A stretch of 13,669 bases of DNA from GCA-2746795 sp046496595 (GTDB lineage: Bacteria; Chloroflexota; Anaerolineae; Promineifilales; Promineifilaceae): NCBI GenBank assembly GCA_046496595.1, contig JAWOGU010000373.1, positions 1 through 13,669 on the forward strand. Reading direction: 5' to 3'. Under the pieces are notes generated by a model. The model saw only the letters and a list, made by a program, of their open reading frames with translations. It was not told where the DNA came from and did no database searches. Positions 1-6,279 of the stretch are shown here, one piece after another. Within the stretch, counting starts at the first letter, position 1, and every line of letters starts with the position of its first letter. The translations under genes were made by a program, and so were the position numbers.

Positions 1-131
1 TGCCAATTGCCATGAGGCTGGATGGTACTGTCGATAGTTGCTTGTACGTTCATCTTTTGGAGCAATCCATAGATGACAGGTAATTGGTCAACATTTTCTA
101 TTTGAGTATCGATGCTATTGATATCCGCCAT
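1..131 (-). CDS. Transposase N-terminus, IS1634/DUF4277 type (partial)
   Basis: Read on the minus strand from the ATG at 131-129, an open frame runs without a stop off the window edge, giving 43 complete codons. The peptide begins MADINSIDTQIENVDQLPVI and continues through YGLLQKMNVQATID to QPHGNW. A short lead-in, 'LPVIYGLLQKMNV' and then 'HGNW' resembles, from memory, the N-terminal DUF4277 domain of IS1634-family transposases, where HGN-x-QGLS is a typical run. The DDE catalytic core would lie outside the window. If correct, the end of an insertion sequence lies between about 132 and 490, but I could not define a terminal inverted repeat or target duplication. Whether the element is intact cannot be judged. 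The identification is moderate; the reading frame itself is well supported. Confidence 0.55.
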   Translation of the reverse strand, partial: MADINSIDTQIENVDQLPVIYGLLQKMNVQATIDSTIQPHGNW

Positions 132-489
132 GATAAGGTGGTATACCAGATTTGACTTTAATCACAAAATTTAAGCGAACGTTGAGTAATAACTACAGAT
201 TTCGCAGATTGTTCTTTGGCGCAGCTTTGCGCTTCTGCGTGAGTTTTTACGGCAGCGTCATCTTTAAATTGGGCGAATTGCCAGCCTTGTATTATCCACA
301 CCCTGCCATGTCTGGCAACCGCGCCGAATTAACGCGAAAAAAGTAGCGTTTGAGAAACGGCCGTTTCCCGTTGGTTGTTGGCTGTTCTCAGTTGAATGGT
401 GTGAAATGGAGGGCGAACGGCGCAAAAGATTGGACCAATCTTTGAAGATTAGTCCAATCTTTGAAGATTGGTCCAATCCGGGACAGAGG
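132..489. other. Intergenic region beside the insertion sequence
   Basis: This 358-nt stretch lies between the transposase start and the small membrane protein gene. A plus-strand frame at 152-346 has no recognisable protein character and no ribosome site. It contains an exact AACGGCCGTT palindrome at 356-365, extended to GAAACGGCCGTTTC, and the three-unit 19-bp repeat at 426-478. The segment around 200-240 (cagatttcgcagatt, then ctttgcgcttctgcg) is of low complexity and resembles scattered intergenic repeats. No gene is supported here. Confidence 0.5.
426..478. repeat. Three tandem 19-bp near-palindromic units
   Basis: Units start at 426, 445 and 464. The first is AAGATTGGACCAATCTTTG, the second has AGTCC for GGACC, and the third has GGTCC and ends CCGGG. 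The core AAGATTGG-A-CCAATCTT is a near-perfect inverted repeat, so the array can fold in several registers. It lies just downstream of the end of the membrane-protein gene on the minus strand, so it could form a transcript-ending or mRNA-stabilising structure, but no T-run follows. Confidence 0.8.
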
Positions 490-915
490 CTAAAGACCAG
501 AAGGGGAGGAAACGGCCGTTTCCTCTTCCGTATCTGCCGCTGTTGAGGCCAACTCTTCCGTAATTTCAGCCTCAACCATCTCTACCGTCTCCTCGGTCAG
601 CGTTTCTTCTACTTTAGCGGGTAAGTGTATTTCATCCGGTTCACTGTCTGGCATGGCAGCCAACAGAATCGTCCGGTCTGCGATGGCTTCGGCTTCCGCT
701 TCCGCATGTTCAGGCGGTATTTCACCCGTTAACGCCAGACCGGTGGTTTGGCGGGCGTCGGATGCTATTATTTTGCCCAGGTCAATTTCGCTGACTGCAC
801 GAAACCAACTAAAGAAGACAGAAAGAAAGATGACTGCCAAGATGGCAAACAATAGTAAAAGAAGGTAGTCGGTGGGGCTGCTTTGCAGCGCGACGGATAA
901 CAAATTTATGCTCAC
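490..915 (-). CDS. Small single-pass membrane protein with acidic tail, unknown function
   Basis: I do not recognise this protein. From the chosen GTG start at 915 it is 141 residues: a short N-terminus (MSINLLSVALQSSPTDY), one strong hydrophobic helix at about residues 13-37 (LLLLLFAILAVIFLSVFFSWF), then a long hydrophilic tail very rich in Glu and Ala with few basic residues. The GTG is preferred over the ATG 15 nt upstream because a GGAGG ribosome site lies between the two, correctly spaced for GTG. The tail is probably cytoplasmic or periplasmic and disordered; topology is not certain. An AACGGCCGTT palindrome at 511-520, embedded in a 20-bp perfect palindrome (506-525), encodes ETAV near the C-terminus. 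It is transcribed in the same direction as the M23 peptidase upstream, with a 204-nt gap that makes a shared transcript possible but unproven. Confidence 0.65.
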   Translation of the reverse strand: MSINLLSVALQSSPTDYLLLLLFAILAVIFLSVFFSWFRAVSEIDLGKIIASDARQTTGLALTGEIPPEHAEAEAEAIADRTILLAAMPDSEPDEIHLPAKVEETLTEETVEMVEAEITEELASTAADTEEETAVSSPSGL

Positions 916-982
916 GGGTTCCTCCAGCAATGATGGGAAATTTGGGAAATTGAACAGTCAACACTCATGTTTTAGTGGCATG

Positions 983-991
983 ATCATACCA
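983..991 (-). promoter_or_regulatory. Candidate extended -10 for the membrane-protein gene
   Basis: Read on the minus strand this is TGG-TATGAT, an extended -10 motif (TGn followed by a TATAAT-like hexamer), about 70 nt before the GTG start at 915. No good -35 hexamer lies at the expected distance, which an extended -10 can tolerate. Weak prediction. Confidence 0.3.
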
Positions 992-1054
992 TTGACCCGC
1001 GTAAATTTCATCTCGAATATGAACTGGGATTTCTCAAACCGGAATTTAACTACA

Positions 1055-1092
1055 GGAGATTGGAGATTAAACCAGTCTCCAGTCCCCAGTTT
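1055..1092. repeat. Heptamer repeat with opposing arms
   Basis: Two copies of GGAGATT (1055-1061, 1062-1068), a 3-nt spacer AAA, then CCAGTCT, CCAGTCC and CCAGTTT (1072-1092) in perfect 7-nt register. The arms pair with each other: GGAGATTGG against CCAGTCTCC with one G-U. It lies beyond the 3' end of the M23 peptidase gene and may form a hairpin in that transcript, though there is no T-run to make it a standard terminator. Confidence 0.75.
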
Positions 1093-1119
1093 CAGTAAAG
1101 GCTATTGAATCCGTGATCC

Positions 1120-2346
1120 TTAATCGTTACAGTTTTGACCCAGCCCTGTCAAAATCCAGCAGCCCATGTCTTGTTCCAGCCAGGCAGCGGCGTCTATCCA
1201 GGTGGACCCCACCAGCAAATCCCAGTGCAAATGATTGCCGGTGGACAGGCCGGTGGTGCCGACTGCGCCCAAAGGATCTCCGGGAAAAACGGCCGTTCCC
1301 GCTTCCACAAAAATATCGCGCAAATGGTAATAACCCGAATAAATCCCCAATCCGTGATCCACGATGACAGCGCCGCCCCGCACGTACAGCGGTTCCGCCA
1401 ACACCACAACGCCGCCCGCCGGCGCAAACACCGTCGTGCCACCGTAGGCGCTGAAATCGACGCCCTCGTGGTAGCGATTGTATGGCCCACCGTTGGTGGA
1501 ACGCCGTGCGCCATAATCGGCAGTAACTTCCAGATAATTGGTGATAGGTTCGGTAAACGGGGCGTCCCACAGCGGTTCCGGCGATACTTGCCCCCAAATT
1601 TCGCGCAGACGAGCGCGTTCAGTGTCAATGGCTGCCTGATCAATTTCCGCCGCTGCGCCGGTGTAGTTGACTTCCTGATAAATCCAGGTATTGGGATCTA
1701 CAAAACGCCAGGGCTGGGTCCAGAGGGGCTGTCCGGCTGGTTGGATAGTCAGTTCGGGTTCGCCGCTGCCAAAAAACGCGCCCGTACCGACAAGACCGAC
1801 CTGATAACGGCCGTTTTCTCCCACCACAAACGGCAAACCCGCCAGCGCCGCCGTCACCGCAATGGGTTGGCCTACCTCAGCGCGATACCCCAATGCTTGT
1901 CCCGGATGCGCGGTTAACTGCGATACCTCTAACGAGGAAAAACCGGCGGGTAAATCACGCGGCGGCGCGTCGCCGCCCGGCAGAAAGAGCGGTTGGTTGA
2001 ACAAGGGGTGGTAGGGATAGTTCAGGTTATTTTGCAGGGCAATGGTCCAGGGGGAGGTGTTTTGGCGCACGGCCGTTGCCAGCAGACCACCATCGCCCGT
2101 GCGCAGCAGCGCGCCCATTTGCGCGTCTGCTTCTCCCGGCACGGCAATTTCCGCGCCGATGGTGGGCTGGCGCTGCCGGTTCATATGGGGATTGAGCGCC
2201 TGCACGTCTGTTTGATAGCGGTAGGCCAGGGCTGTCCAGGTATCACCGGGGAGGACAGTGTGAGAAGAAACGGCCGTTTCCTGAGCCGCTGCTCCCTGCC
2301 CGATTGCCAACACCAGCACACAAACCCACCACCACATCTGTTTCAT
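1120..2346 (-). CDS. Secreted LysM/M23-family peptidase
   Basis: A 408-residue exported protein, predicted to cut peptide cross-links of cell-wall peptidoglycan or to act as a regulator of such enzymes. Residues 1-21 form a signal peptide (KQM, a hydrophobic WWWVCVLVLAIG core, AAAQ cleavage region). Residues about 28-70 are a LysM domain (HTVLPGDTWTALAYRYQT...NPHM...IAVPG), and 88-124 look like a second, degenerate LysM. The middle (130-265) is not recognised. Residues about 272-392 are an M23 (LytM/DUF3488-type lysostaphin-like) domain with the expected zinc and catalytic residues: H293 and D297 in HEGVD, H341 in YYHL, and H372/H374 in NHLHW. All are present, so it should be active. The ATG lies 7 nt after a good -10 box and has no ribosome site, suggesting a leaderless transcript. 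AACGGCCGTT sites fall at 1288, 1806 and 2269. Confidence 0.9.
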   Translation of the reverse strand: MKQMWWWVCVLVLAIGQGAAAQETAVSSHTVLPGDTWTALAYRYQTDVQALNPHMNRQRQPTIGAEIAVPGEADAQMGALLRTGDGGLLATAVRQNTSPWTIALQNNLNYPYHPLFNQPLFLPGGDAPPRDLPAGFSSLEVSQLTAHPGQALGYRAEVGQPIAVTAALAGLPFVVGENGRYQVGLVGTGAFFGSGEPELTIQPAGQPLWTQPWRFVDPNTWIYQEVNYTGAAAEIDQAAIDTERARLREIWGQVSPEPLWDAPFTEPITNYLEVTADYGARRSTNGGPYNRYHEGVDFSAYGGTTVFAPAGGVVVLAEPLYVRGGAVIVDHGLGIYSGYYHLRDIFVEAGTAVFPGDPLGAVGTTGLSTGNHLHWDLLVGSTWIDAAAWLEQDMGCWILTGLGQNCND

Positions 2347-2353
2347 ACCAGCA

Positions 2354-2382
2354 ATCTTACTCGCGCATCAGCAAGCTGCCAA
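2354..2382 (-). promoter_or_regulatory. Promoter of the M23 peptidase gene (leaderless)
   Basis: On the minus strand: -35 TTGGCA (2382-2377), a 17-nt spacer, and -10 TAAGAT (2359-2354). Only 7 nt separate the -10 from the ATG at 2346, so transcription would begin at or next to the A of the start codon. No Shine-Dalgarno sequence precedes this ATG, which fits translation of a leaderless mRNA. Confidence 0.65.
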
Positions 2383-2436
2383 ACGGTCTATCAACCAACG
2401 GATAACGGATAACGGCCGTTCATCTTTCATCTTTCC

Positions 2437-2464
2437 TTGACATCCCGCCCCACATCCATAAAAT
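2437..2464 (+). promoter_or_regulatory. Promoter of the glyS T-box transcript
   Basis: TTGACA at 2437-2442, a 16-nt spacer, and TAAAAT at 2459-2464 give a near-consensus housekeeping promoter. Transcription would start near 2471, about 355 nt before the glyS ATG, leaving room for the T-box leader. It lies 17 nt after an AACGGCCGTT site (2411-2420) and faces away from the peptidase promoter. Confidence 0.7.
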
Positions 2465-2470
2465 TACCCG

Positions 2471-2711
2471 GCAACTCTATACACGCAGCACAGATCGCCT
2501 TGGCAAGCGGGAGCTGCATTCAAGAAAGAGCCTGTTTCGGTTAACAGTAAACAGTGAACAACAAGCAGTAGTGTGCTGCCGACGTGTAAACTGAACACTG
2601 CAACCTGTTCACTGAATAGGAAACAGGGTGGAACCGCGACTCATCCGAGCCGTCCCTGTAGCGCAAAGTTTGCGTTAAGCGCAAAGTTTGCGTTGCAGCG
2701 GCGGCTTTTTT
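2471..2711 (+). promoter_or_regulatory. T-box riboswitch leader controlling glyS
   Basis: The T-box sequence AGGGTGGAACCGCG is present at 2625-2638, a match to the family consensus in which UGGN reads the NCCA end of uncharged tRNA. ACAGGG (2623-2628) pairs with CCCTGT (2654-2659) to form the antiterminator; the same CCCTGT region pairs instead with the 3' arm at 2695-2706 in the terminator. Upstream, AGTGAACA (2552-2559) pairs with TGTTCACT (about 2605-2612), and GCAGC/GCTGC arms near 2485-2515 can form a shorter stem. I could not assign the specifier codon; GGC would be expected for glycine. The leader is rather short (about 240 nt from the promoter start), so stem I may be reduced. Position directly before glyS fixes the likely tRNA partner as tRNA-Gly. 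Confidence 0.87.
2648..2711 (+). terminator. T-box terminator with an internal duplicated palindrome
   Basis: AGCCGTCCCTGT (2648-2659) pairs with GCAGCGGCGGCT (2695-2706), with one mismatch and G-U pairs, followed by TTTTTT (2706-2711). The 35-nt between the arms is two tandem copies (2660-2677 and 2678-2694) of a unit built on CGCAAAGTTTGCG, itself an inverted repeat. Ordinary T-box terminators have small loops, so this looks like an inserted repeat that the switch tolerates. Confidence 0.75.
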
Positions 2712-2761
2712 GCTGAAAATCTGTCATTTAATAGCGCAAAATCCAACACAACGAGTGAACA

Positions 2762-2793
2762 ATTCTGCCACTCTGCCACTCTGCAACTTTGCA
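2762..2793 (+). repeat. Four 8-bp tandem units before glyS
   Basis: ATTCTGCC, ACTCTGCC, ACTCTGCA and ACTTTGCA follow one another from 2762 to 2793, between the T-box terminator and the glyS ribosome site. They are part of the general pattern of short tandem repeats in this window's intergenic DNA. No function is evident. Confidence 0.65.
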
Positions 2794-2826
2794 TTAAAAA
2801 TATTTTTTAGGAGTAACAACCACATC

Positions 2827-4224
2827 ATGAATGAAGTAACCTTAGAAACCATCACCTCCCTCGCCAAACGGCGCGGATTTGTCTATCCCACCTCCGAAAT
2901 ATACGGCGGTTTGGCGAGTTCCTACGACTATGGCCCGCTTGGGACCGAACTGCTGCGCAACATCCGCAGCCTGTGGTGGCGTGAGCTAATCCATAAACGG
3001 CCAGACATGGTTGGCCTCGACTCGCAGATCCTGCTGCACCCCGAAACCTGGGTGGCGTCCGGCCATGTCGCCTCCTTCACCGACCCGCTGGTCGAAGACC
3101 AGATCACCCACAAGCGGTATCGCGCCGATCATCTTCTAGAGCAGTGGCTGGCAGCCAATCCTGGCGTAGATGACATCGCCGTGGAAGAACTCAGCCTGGC
3201 CGAAATGGGTGAATTTATCGAGCGCTACAAAGTTCTCAGCCCGGAAGGCAACGCCATATCCAAACCCAAAGCCTTCAACATTCTTTTTGAGTCCGCCATT
3301 GGGGCGGTAGAAGGCGAGAAATCCAAAGTGTACCTGCGCGGCGAAACGGCGCAGGGCATCTTTTCCAACTTCCGCCAGATCGTCGATTCCTCTCGCGTAC
3401 GCCTGCCCTTTGGCGTGGGCCAAATTGGCAAAAGCTTCCGCAACGAGATCACGACCGGTCAGTTTGTCTTCCGCACGTTGGAATTTGAACAGGCTGAAAT
3501 CGAATTTTTCTTCGATCCGGAACAATCGCCCTGGGAACCCATCTTCAAGGATTGGCAGGAGGCCATGTGGCAGTTTGTGACAAAAACGTTGGGCATCAGC
3601 GAAGAAAACCTGCGCTGGCGGCGTCATTCCGATAAAGAACGCAGCTTTTACAGCAAAGAAACCTATGATCTTGATTACCAGTTTCCCTTTGGTTTTCAGG
3701 AACTATGGGGGATCGCCTACCGTACCGATTACGACATGCAGGCTCATCTCCAGCACTCCGGGCGCAAACTGGAATACATCGACGCCCAGAACAATGGCAA
3801 GCGCGTAGTGCCGCATGTCATCGAACCGGCGCTGGGTATTAACCGCGTTTTCCTCATGCTGCTCTGTGACGCCTATTGGGAAGACACTGAAAACCAGCGC
3901 ACGGTGCTGCGGTTTAAACCCAGTATCGCGCCTTACAAGGCTGCCGTTTTCCCCCTGCTCAAAAATAAACCGGAACTGGTGGAAAAGGCGCGCGGCATCT
4001 TCAACAACCTGCTCGACCACATGACTGTCACCTGGGATGACCGGGGCAACATCGGCAAGCGCTACTATTATCAGGACGAAATCGGCACGCCGTTTTGTGT
4101 CACCGTCGATTTTGACACCCTGGAAGACGACAGCGTCACCGTGCGCGACCGGGACTCTGCTGCTCAAGAGCGCGTACACGTCAGCCAGCTTTTAGCCTAC
4201 TTGCAACAACGGATCAATGGTTAA
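2827..4224 (+). CDS. glyS: Glycyl-tRNA synthetase, alpha2 (dimeric) type
   Basis: Charges tRNA-Gly with glycine using ATP in the cytoplasm. The 465-residue product has the usual length for the single-chain homodimeric class II enzyme found in archaea, eukaryotes and some bacteria, not the alpha2beta2 glyQ/glyS form. Visible features are the N-terminal RRGFVYPTSEIYGG...YDYGPLG (residues 15-38), RGETAQGIF (171-179), motif 2 with FRNE (204-207), motif 3 EPALGINRVF (333-342), and a C-terminal anticodon-binding domain from about 365 (SIAPYKAAVFPL...GKRYYYQDEIGTPFCVTVD). ATG 2827 is chosen because it begins the conserved N-terminus and follows GGAG at 2810-2813, though the 13-nt gap is long; the in-frame codon at 2710 lies inside the terminator T-run. 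Expression is controlled by the T-box leader. No AACGGCCGTT site occurs in this gene, unlike its neighbours. Confidence 0.95.
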   Translation: MNEVTLETITSLAKRRGFVYPTSEIYGGLASSYDYGPLGTELLRNIRSLWWRELIHKRPDMVGLDSQILLHPETWVASGHVASFTDPLVEDQITHKRYRADHLLEQWLAANPGVDDIAVEELSLAEMGEFIERYKVLSPEGNAISKPKAFNILFESAIGAVEGEKSKVYLRGETAQGIFSNFRQIVDSSRVRLPFGVGQIGKSFRNEITTGQFVFRTLEFEQAEIEFFFDPEQSPWEPIFKDWQEAMWQFVTKTLGISEENLRWRRHSDKERSFYSKETYDLDYQFPFGFQELWGIAYRTDYDMQAHLQHSGRKLEYIDAQNNGKRVVPHVIEPALGINRVFLMLLCDAYWEDTENQRTVLRFKPSIAPYKAAVFPLLKNKPELVEKARGIFNNLLDHMTVTWDDRGNIGKRYYYQDEIGTPFCVTVDFDTLEDDSVTVRDRDSAAQERVHVSQLLAYLQQRING

Positions 4225-4232
4225 TTGTAATC

Positions 4233-4301
4233 ATTCACCCCCGTCCCCTGAGCTTGTCGAAGGGAATCGGTTTCGACAGGCTCAACCTACGGGGGCGTGA
4301 A
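4233..4301. repeat. REP-like hairpin between convergent genes (copy 1)
   Basis: TGAGCTTGTCGAA (4249-4261) pairs with TTCGACAGGCTCA (4272-4284) with one G-U. Outside this, CCCCCGT (4238-4244) pairs with ACGGGGG (4289-4295) and TTCAC with GTGAA, giving a long imperfect hairpin. The short word GGTTAATTG flanks it on both sides (4219-4227 and 4303-4311), possibly an insertion footprint, although the first copy overlaps the glyS stop codon. A related core lies at 12003-12052. It probably ends transcription or protects mRNA ends from both sides; no T-run is present. Confidence 0.75.
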
Positions 4302-4322
4302 CGGTTAATTGGGGGGTGAGGA

Positions 4323-6053
4323 TTAATTGCCGGTAACTTCGGCCAAAGCGGTGCTGGCGAGATCCGAGTCGGGGGCGCTGACGATAATGGTGGTGGTATC
4401 GGTGGTGAACAGGCAGATGGTTTCTCCGGCGGCGGCGGCCCAACAGGCGGTATTCGCGGGGCTGGCAGGCAGTAAGGCGGGATTTGCCAAACGGCCGTTT
4501 ACCACCATTTCATACACTTCCGCAAAACGCTCGGCCTGAGCAGGTTCCGTCCAGTTGATCTGCAAGACCAGCAAAGGGGAACCATCCGCGCCCTGTTGAT
4601 AAATACCATAGCGGTCGCCATTCCAGCCGGAAACGGCCGTTTCTGCCATTTCTCCTGCCACATTATTTTTCAAGACCTGCCCCAGCATAAATTCACCTAA
4701 CACATTTTCGGTGACAGTTGTCCAGTCTGTGCCCAGCGACGCCGCCAGATCAGGCAGCGTCACCACTGCTGGCGCTGTCTCATTTTGGTACAGTTCGGGA
4801 TGGAGGATGTGGGCGCTGCTTTGCGGGGGGCGATTCCAGGCTTCCACAACGGCCGTTGGTCCGGCCAAATCAACCAGAGCGTTCACAAAAGCGGGGCCGT
4901 ATAAAGCGCCAAAGTTTTGTTGGGCGGTTAAGGCGTCAGAGCTTACCAGTCCGTTCTGGGGCGTCAGATTTTCAGCGAGCAGCCCCTGCCGGTCCACAGG
5001 CGCCCGGCGAATATACTCCGTCAGCACCCAGCGCTCGTGACCCGCCGCCAGGGCGCACAGGGCGGCGCGGGCATCATCACTCGGCGCGACGGCCAAAAGG
5101 CTGCTCAATTGGAAGCGAGTTTCCTGCCATTCCCGGGTGAGGGCGCGCACCTGAGCCAACTCTTTGGCCGGTGAATCACCATTTGTCTCTGCTGCCGATA
5201 TGAAGGAATCTGACGCCGGCTGGCAGTAGGTACCCCACGCGTTCTCTGGCGTTTCATCTGTTTGCAGACCAAAAGCTTGCAAAATGAGCGAGGTCGTGAC
5301 GGTATACACAGCAGTGCTGTTGGCTTGTTCTTCGTTGATGACTGTGGTCTCCGGCAGGCCGATGATATTGGCGACTTCGTTGGCAATCTGTTGATTCGTA
5401 AGGGCCGTTTCTGCCGTTATGGTAACGCTGACGGCCTGACTGGAAATGTTGCTGCTGTTAACGGCCGTTACCACAGCAGTATGGCTGCCGGCCTCAGACA
5501 GGGGCCAGGGTTCTTGAATGAGGATGCTCGTTTCGCCGCCCGCCGGAATTTCCAGCGGCGGATTACCGTCGAAGACAATGCTGATGGTAGCCAGACCACT
5601 GGCATCCATCGCCGAAACAACCAGGTCTACCGCCTCTGAAAGCGGGGCAACATCGCCGGAAGCTGGCGCTAATATCTGCACGACTGGTATGTTTGTTATT
5701 TGCAGGATGAGATTTTGTTCGATAACGGCCGTTTGCGTGGCCGTTCGGGTCTCTAAAAGCTGAATGGTTTGCTGGTCGTTGACGGCTTCCTGAGCCAGCA
5801 GGTCCTGATTGGAAACGGCCGTTGCCAGTTCCCCCACCAGCGCCGCCCGCGTGGCGCTAATCGAATCTGCTTCACCACGAATTTGCCCGGCTTCCTGTTC
5901 CAGAGTAGCTGCGCGGGTGGCGCGTGAATCAGAGAGGGCAGCTTGCTGCCGCATGGCGTCGTAATCCAGGTATAAGAACCAGAACAGCGCCGCCAGCACA
6001 ATAAACAGCATCACCAGCACGAGGATAACGGCGGAACTTGCAGAGTTTTTCAT
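4323..6053 (-). CDS. Membrane-anchored coiled-coil/Ig-like protein with inactive protease-like domain
   Basis: From ATG 6053 the product is 576 residues. Residues 8-28 form one transmembrane helix after a short Lys/Asn N-terminus, so the bulk is probably outside the membrane. Residues 34-105 look coiled-coil (Ala, Gln, Glu-rich), 122-213 resemble a bacterial Ig-like fold (VVQILAPASGD...VDLVVSAMDASGL...HTAVVTAVNS), and about 215-540 resemble, from memory, a Chloroflexota family of HExxH proteins: GPAFVNALVDLAGPTAVVEAW...ILHPELY (386-422) and AVSGWNGDRYGIY (473-485) are its usual landmarks. Where that family has HELTHALQDQHFDL, this protein has RALTREWQETRFQL (303-316), and where it has EGDA, it has AGHE (337-340). 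All expected zinc ligands are therefore replaced. A TTG codon 36 nt upstream is in frame but lacks support. Six exact AACGGCCGTT sites lie here, mostly encoding TAV. Function unknown; perhaps a binding or scaffolding role. Confidence 0.75.
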   Translation of the reverse strand: MKNSASSAVILVLVMLFIVLAALFWFLYLDYDAMRQQAALSDSRATRAATLEQEAGQIRGEADSISATRAALVGELATAVSNQDLLAQEAVNDQQTIQLLETRTATQTAVIEQNLILQITNIPVVQILAPASGDVAPLSEAVDLVVSAMDASGLATISIVFDGNPPLEIPAGGETSILIQEPWPLSEAGSHTAVVTAVNSSNISSQAVSVTITAETALTNQQIANEVANIIGLPETTVINEEQANSTAVYTVTTSLILQAFGLQTDETPENAWGTYCQPASDSFISAAETNGDSPAKELAQVRALTREWQETRFQLSSLLAVAPSDDARAALCALAAGHERWVLTEYIRRAPVDRQGLLAENLTPQNGLVSSDALTAQQNFGALYGPAFVNALVDLAGPTAVVEAWNRPPQSSAHILHPELYQNETAPAVVTLPDLAASLGTDWTTVTENVLGEFMLGQVLKNNVAGEMAETAVSGWNGDRYGIYQQGADGSPLLVLQINWTEPAQAERFAEVYEMVVNGRLANPALLPASPANTACWAAAAGETICLFTTDTTTIIVSAPDSDLASTALAEVTGN

Positions 6054-6147
6054 GAGCAAAATGCTACCTGAGGATAGATCGCGGGTCAAGCAAATACGCT
6101 CTCGCTACTTATTTGCACATCATTTTCTCTTTCAATCCCTGTTGTGG

Positions 6148-6160
6148 TAGCTTTTGACAG
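6148..6160 (+). promoter_or_regulatory. 13-mer shared with the DUF35 upstream region (copy 1)
   Basis: TAGCTTTTGACAG ends 119 nt before the reductase ATG. The identical 13-mer occurs at 10064-10076, 125 nt before the DUF35 ATG. It contains a consensus -35 hexamer TTGACA (6154-6159), but the best -10-like hexamer, TATAAA (6172-6177), is only 12 nt away, too close for a standard promoter. It may be a promoter of unusual spacing or a regulator-binding word. Confidence 0.5.
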
Positions 6161-6233
6161 GAAACCCTCGTTATAAATACGCACCTTCGAGCAGGTAAAT
6201 TTGGTTTTATATGTAGCAATGGTATGAATTTAA

Positions 6234-6259
6234 TTCCCGCAGATATGCCCCTGCGGGAA
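6234..6259 (+). promoter_or_regulatory. Leader hairpin just before the reductase ribosome site
   Basis: TTCCCGCAG (6234-6242) pairs perfectly with CTGCGGGAA (6251-6259) around an 8-nt loop, ending 7 nt before the AAAGGAGG ribosome site (6267-6274). No T-run follows, so it is not a terminator. It may steady the mRNA or affect initiation. Confidence 0.6.
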
Positions 6260-6279
6260 ATTTATGAAAGGAGGCATCC

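Noticed and set aside
152..346. A 64-codon plus-strand frame in the first intergenic region
   Set aside because: No ribosome site, no family resemblance, and it runs through repeat-like low-complexity DNA and a palindrome.
916..930. ATG at 930 as the start of the small membrane protein
   Set aside because: The ribosome site GGAGG lies after this codon, so the GTG at 915 is the better start.
1055..1092. Rho-independent terminator for the M23 peptidase
   Set aside because: The opposing heptamers can fold, but no T-run follows on the minus strand, so it is kept as a repeat only.
1135..1917. A 260-codon plus-strand frame opposite the M23 peptidase
   Set aside because: It is antisense to a gene with complete catalytic motifs and has a shadow-like composition rich in Arg, Gly and Ala.
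2710..2826. Upstream extension of glyS to 2710
   Set aside because: The extension begins in the T-run of the terminator and translates repeat sequence; conserved GlyRS sequence begins at 2827.
4233..4301. Rho-independent terminator of glyS
   Set aside because: Strong hairpin but no T-run on either strand; a terminator role is possible but not supported by sequence alone.
6054..6089. TTG at 6089 as the start of the large membrane protein
   Set aside because: It would add 12 residues before the typical Lys-Asn plus hydrophobic N-terminus and has no ribosome site; ATG 6053 fits better.
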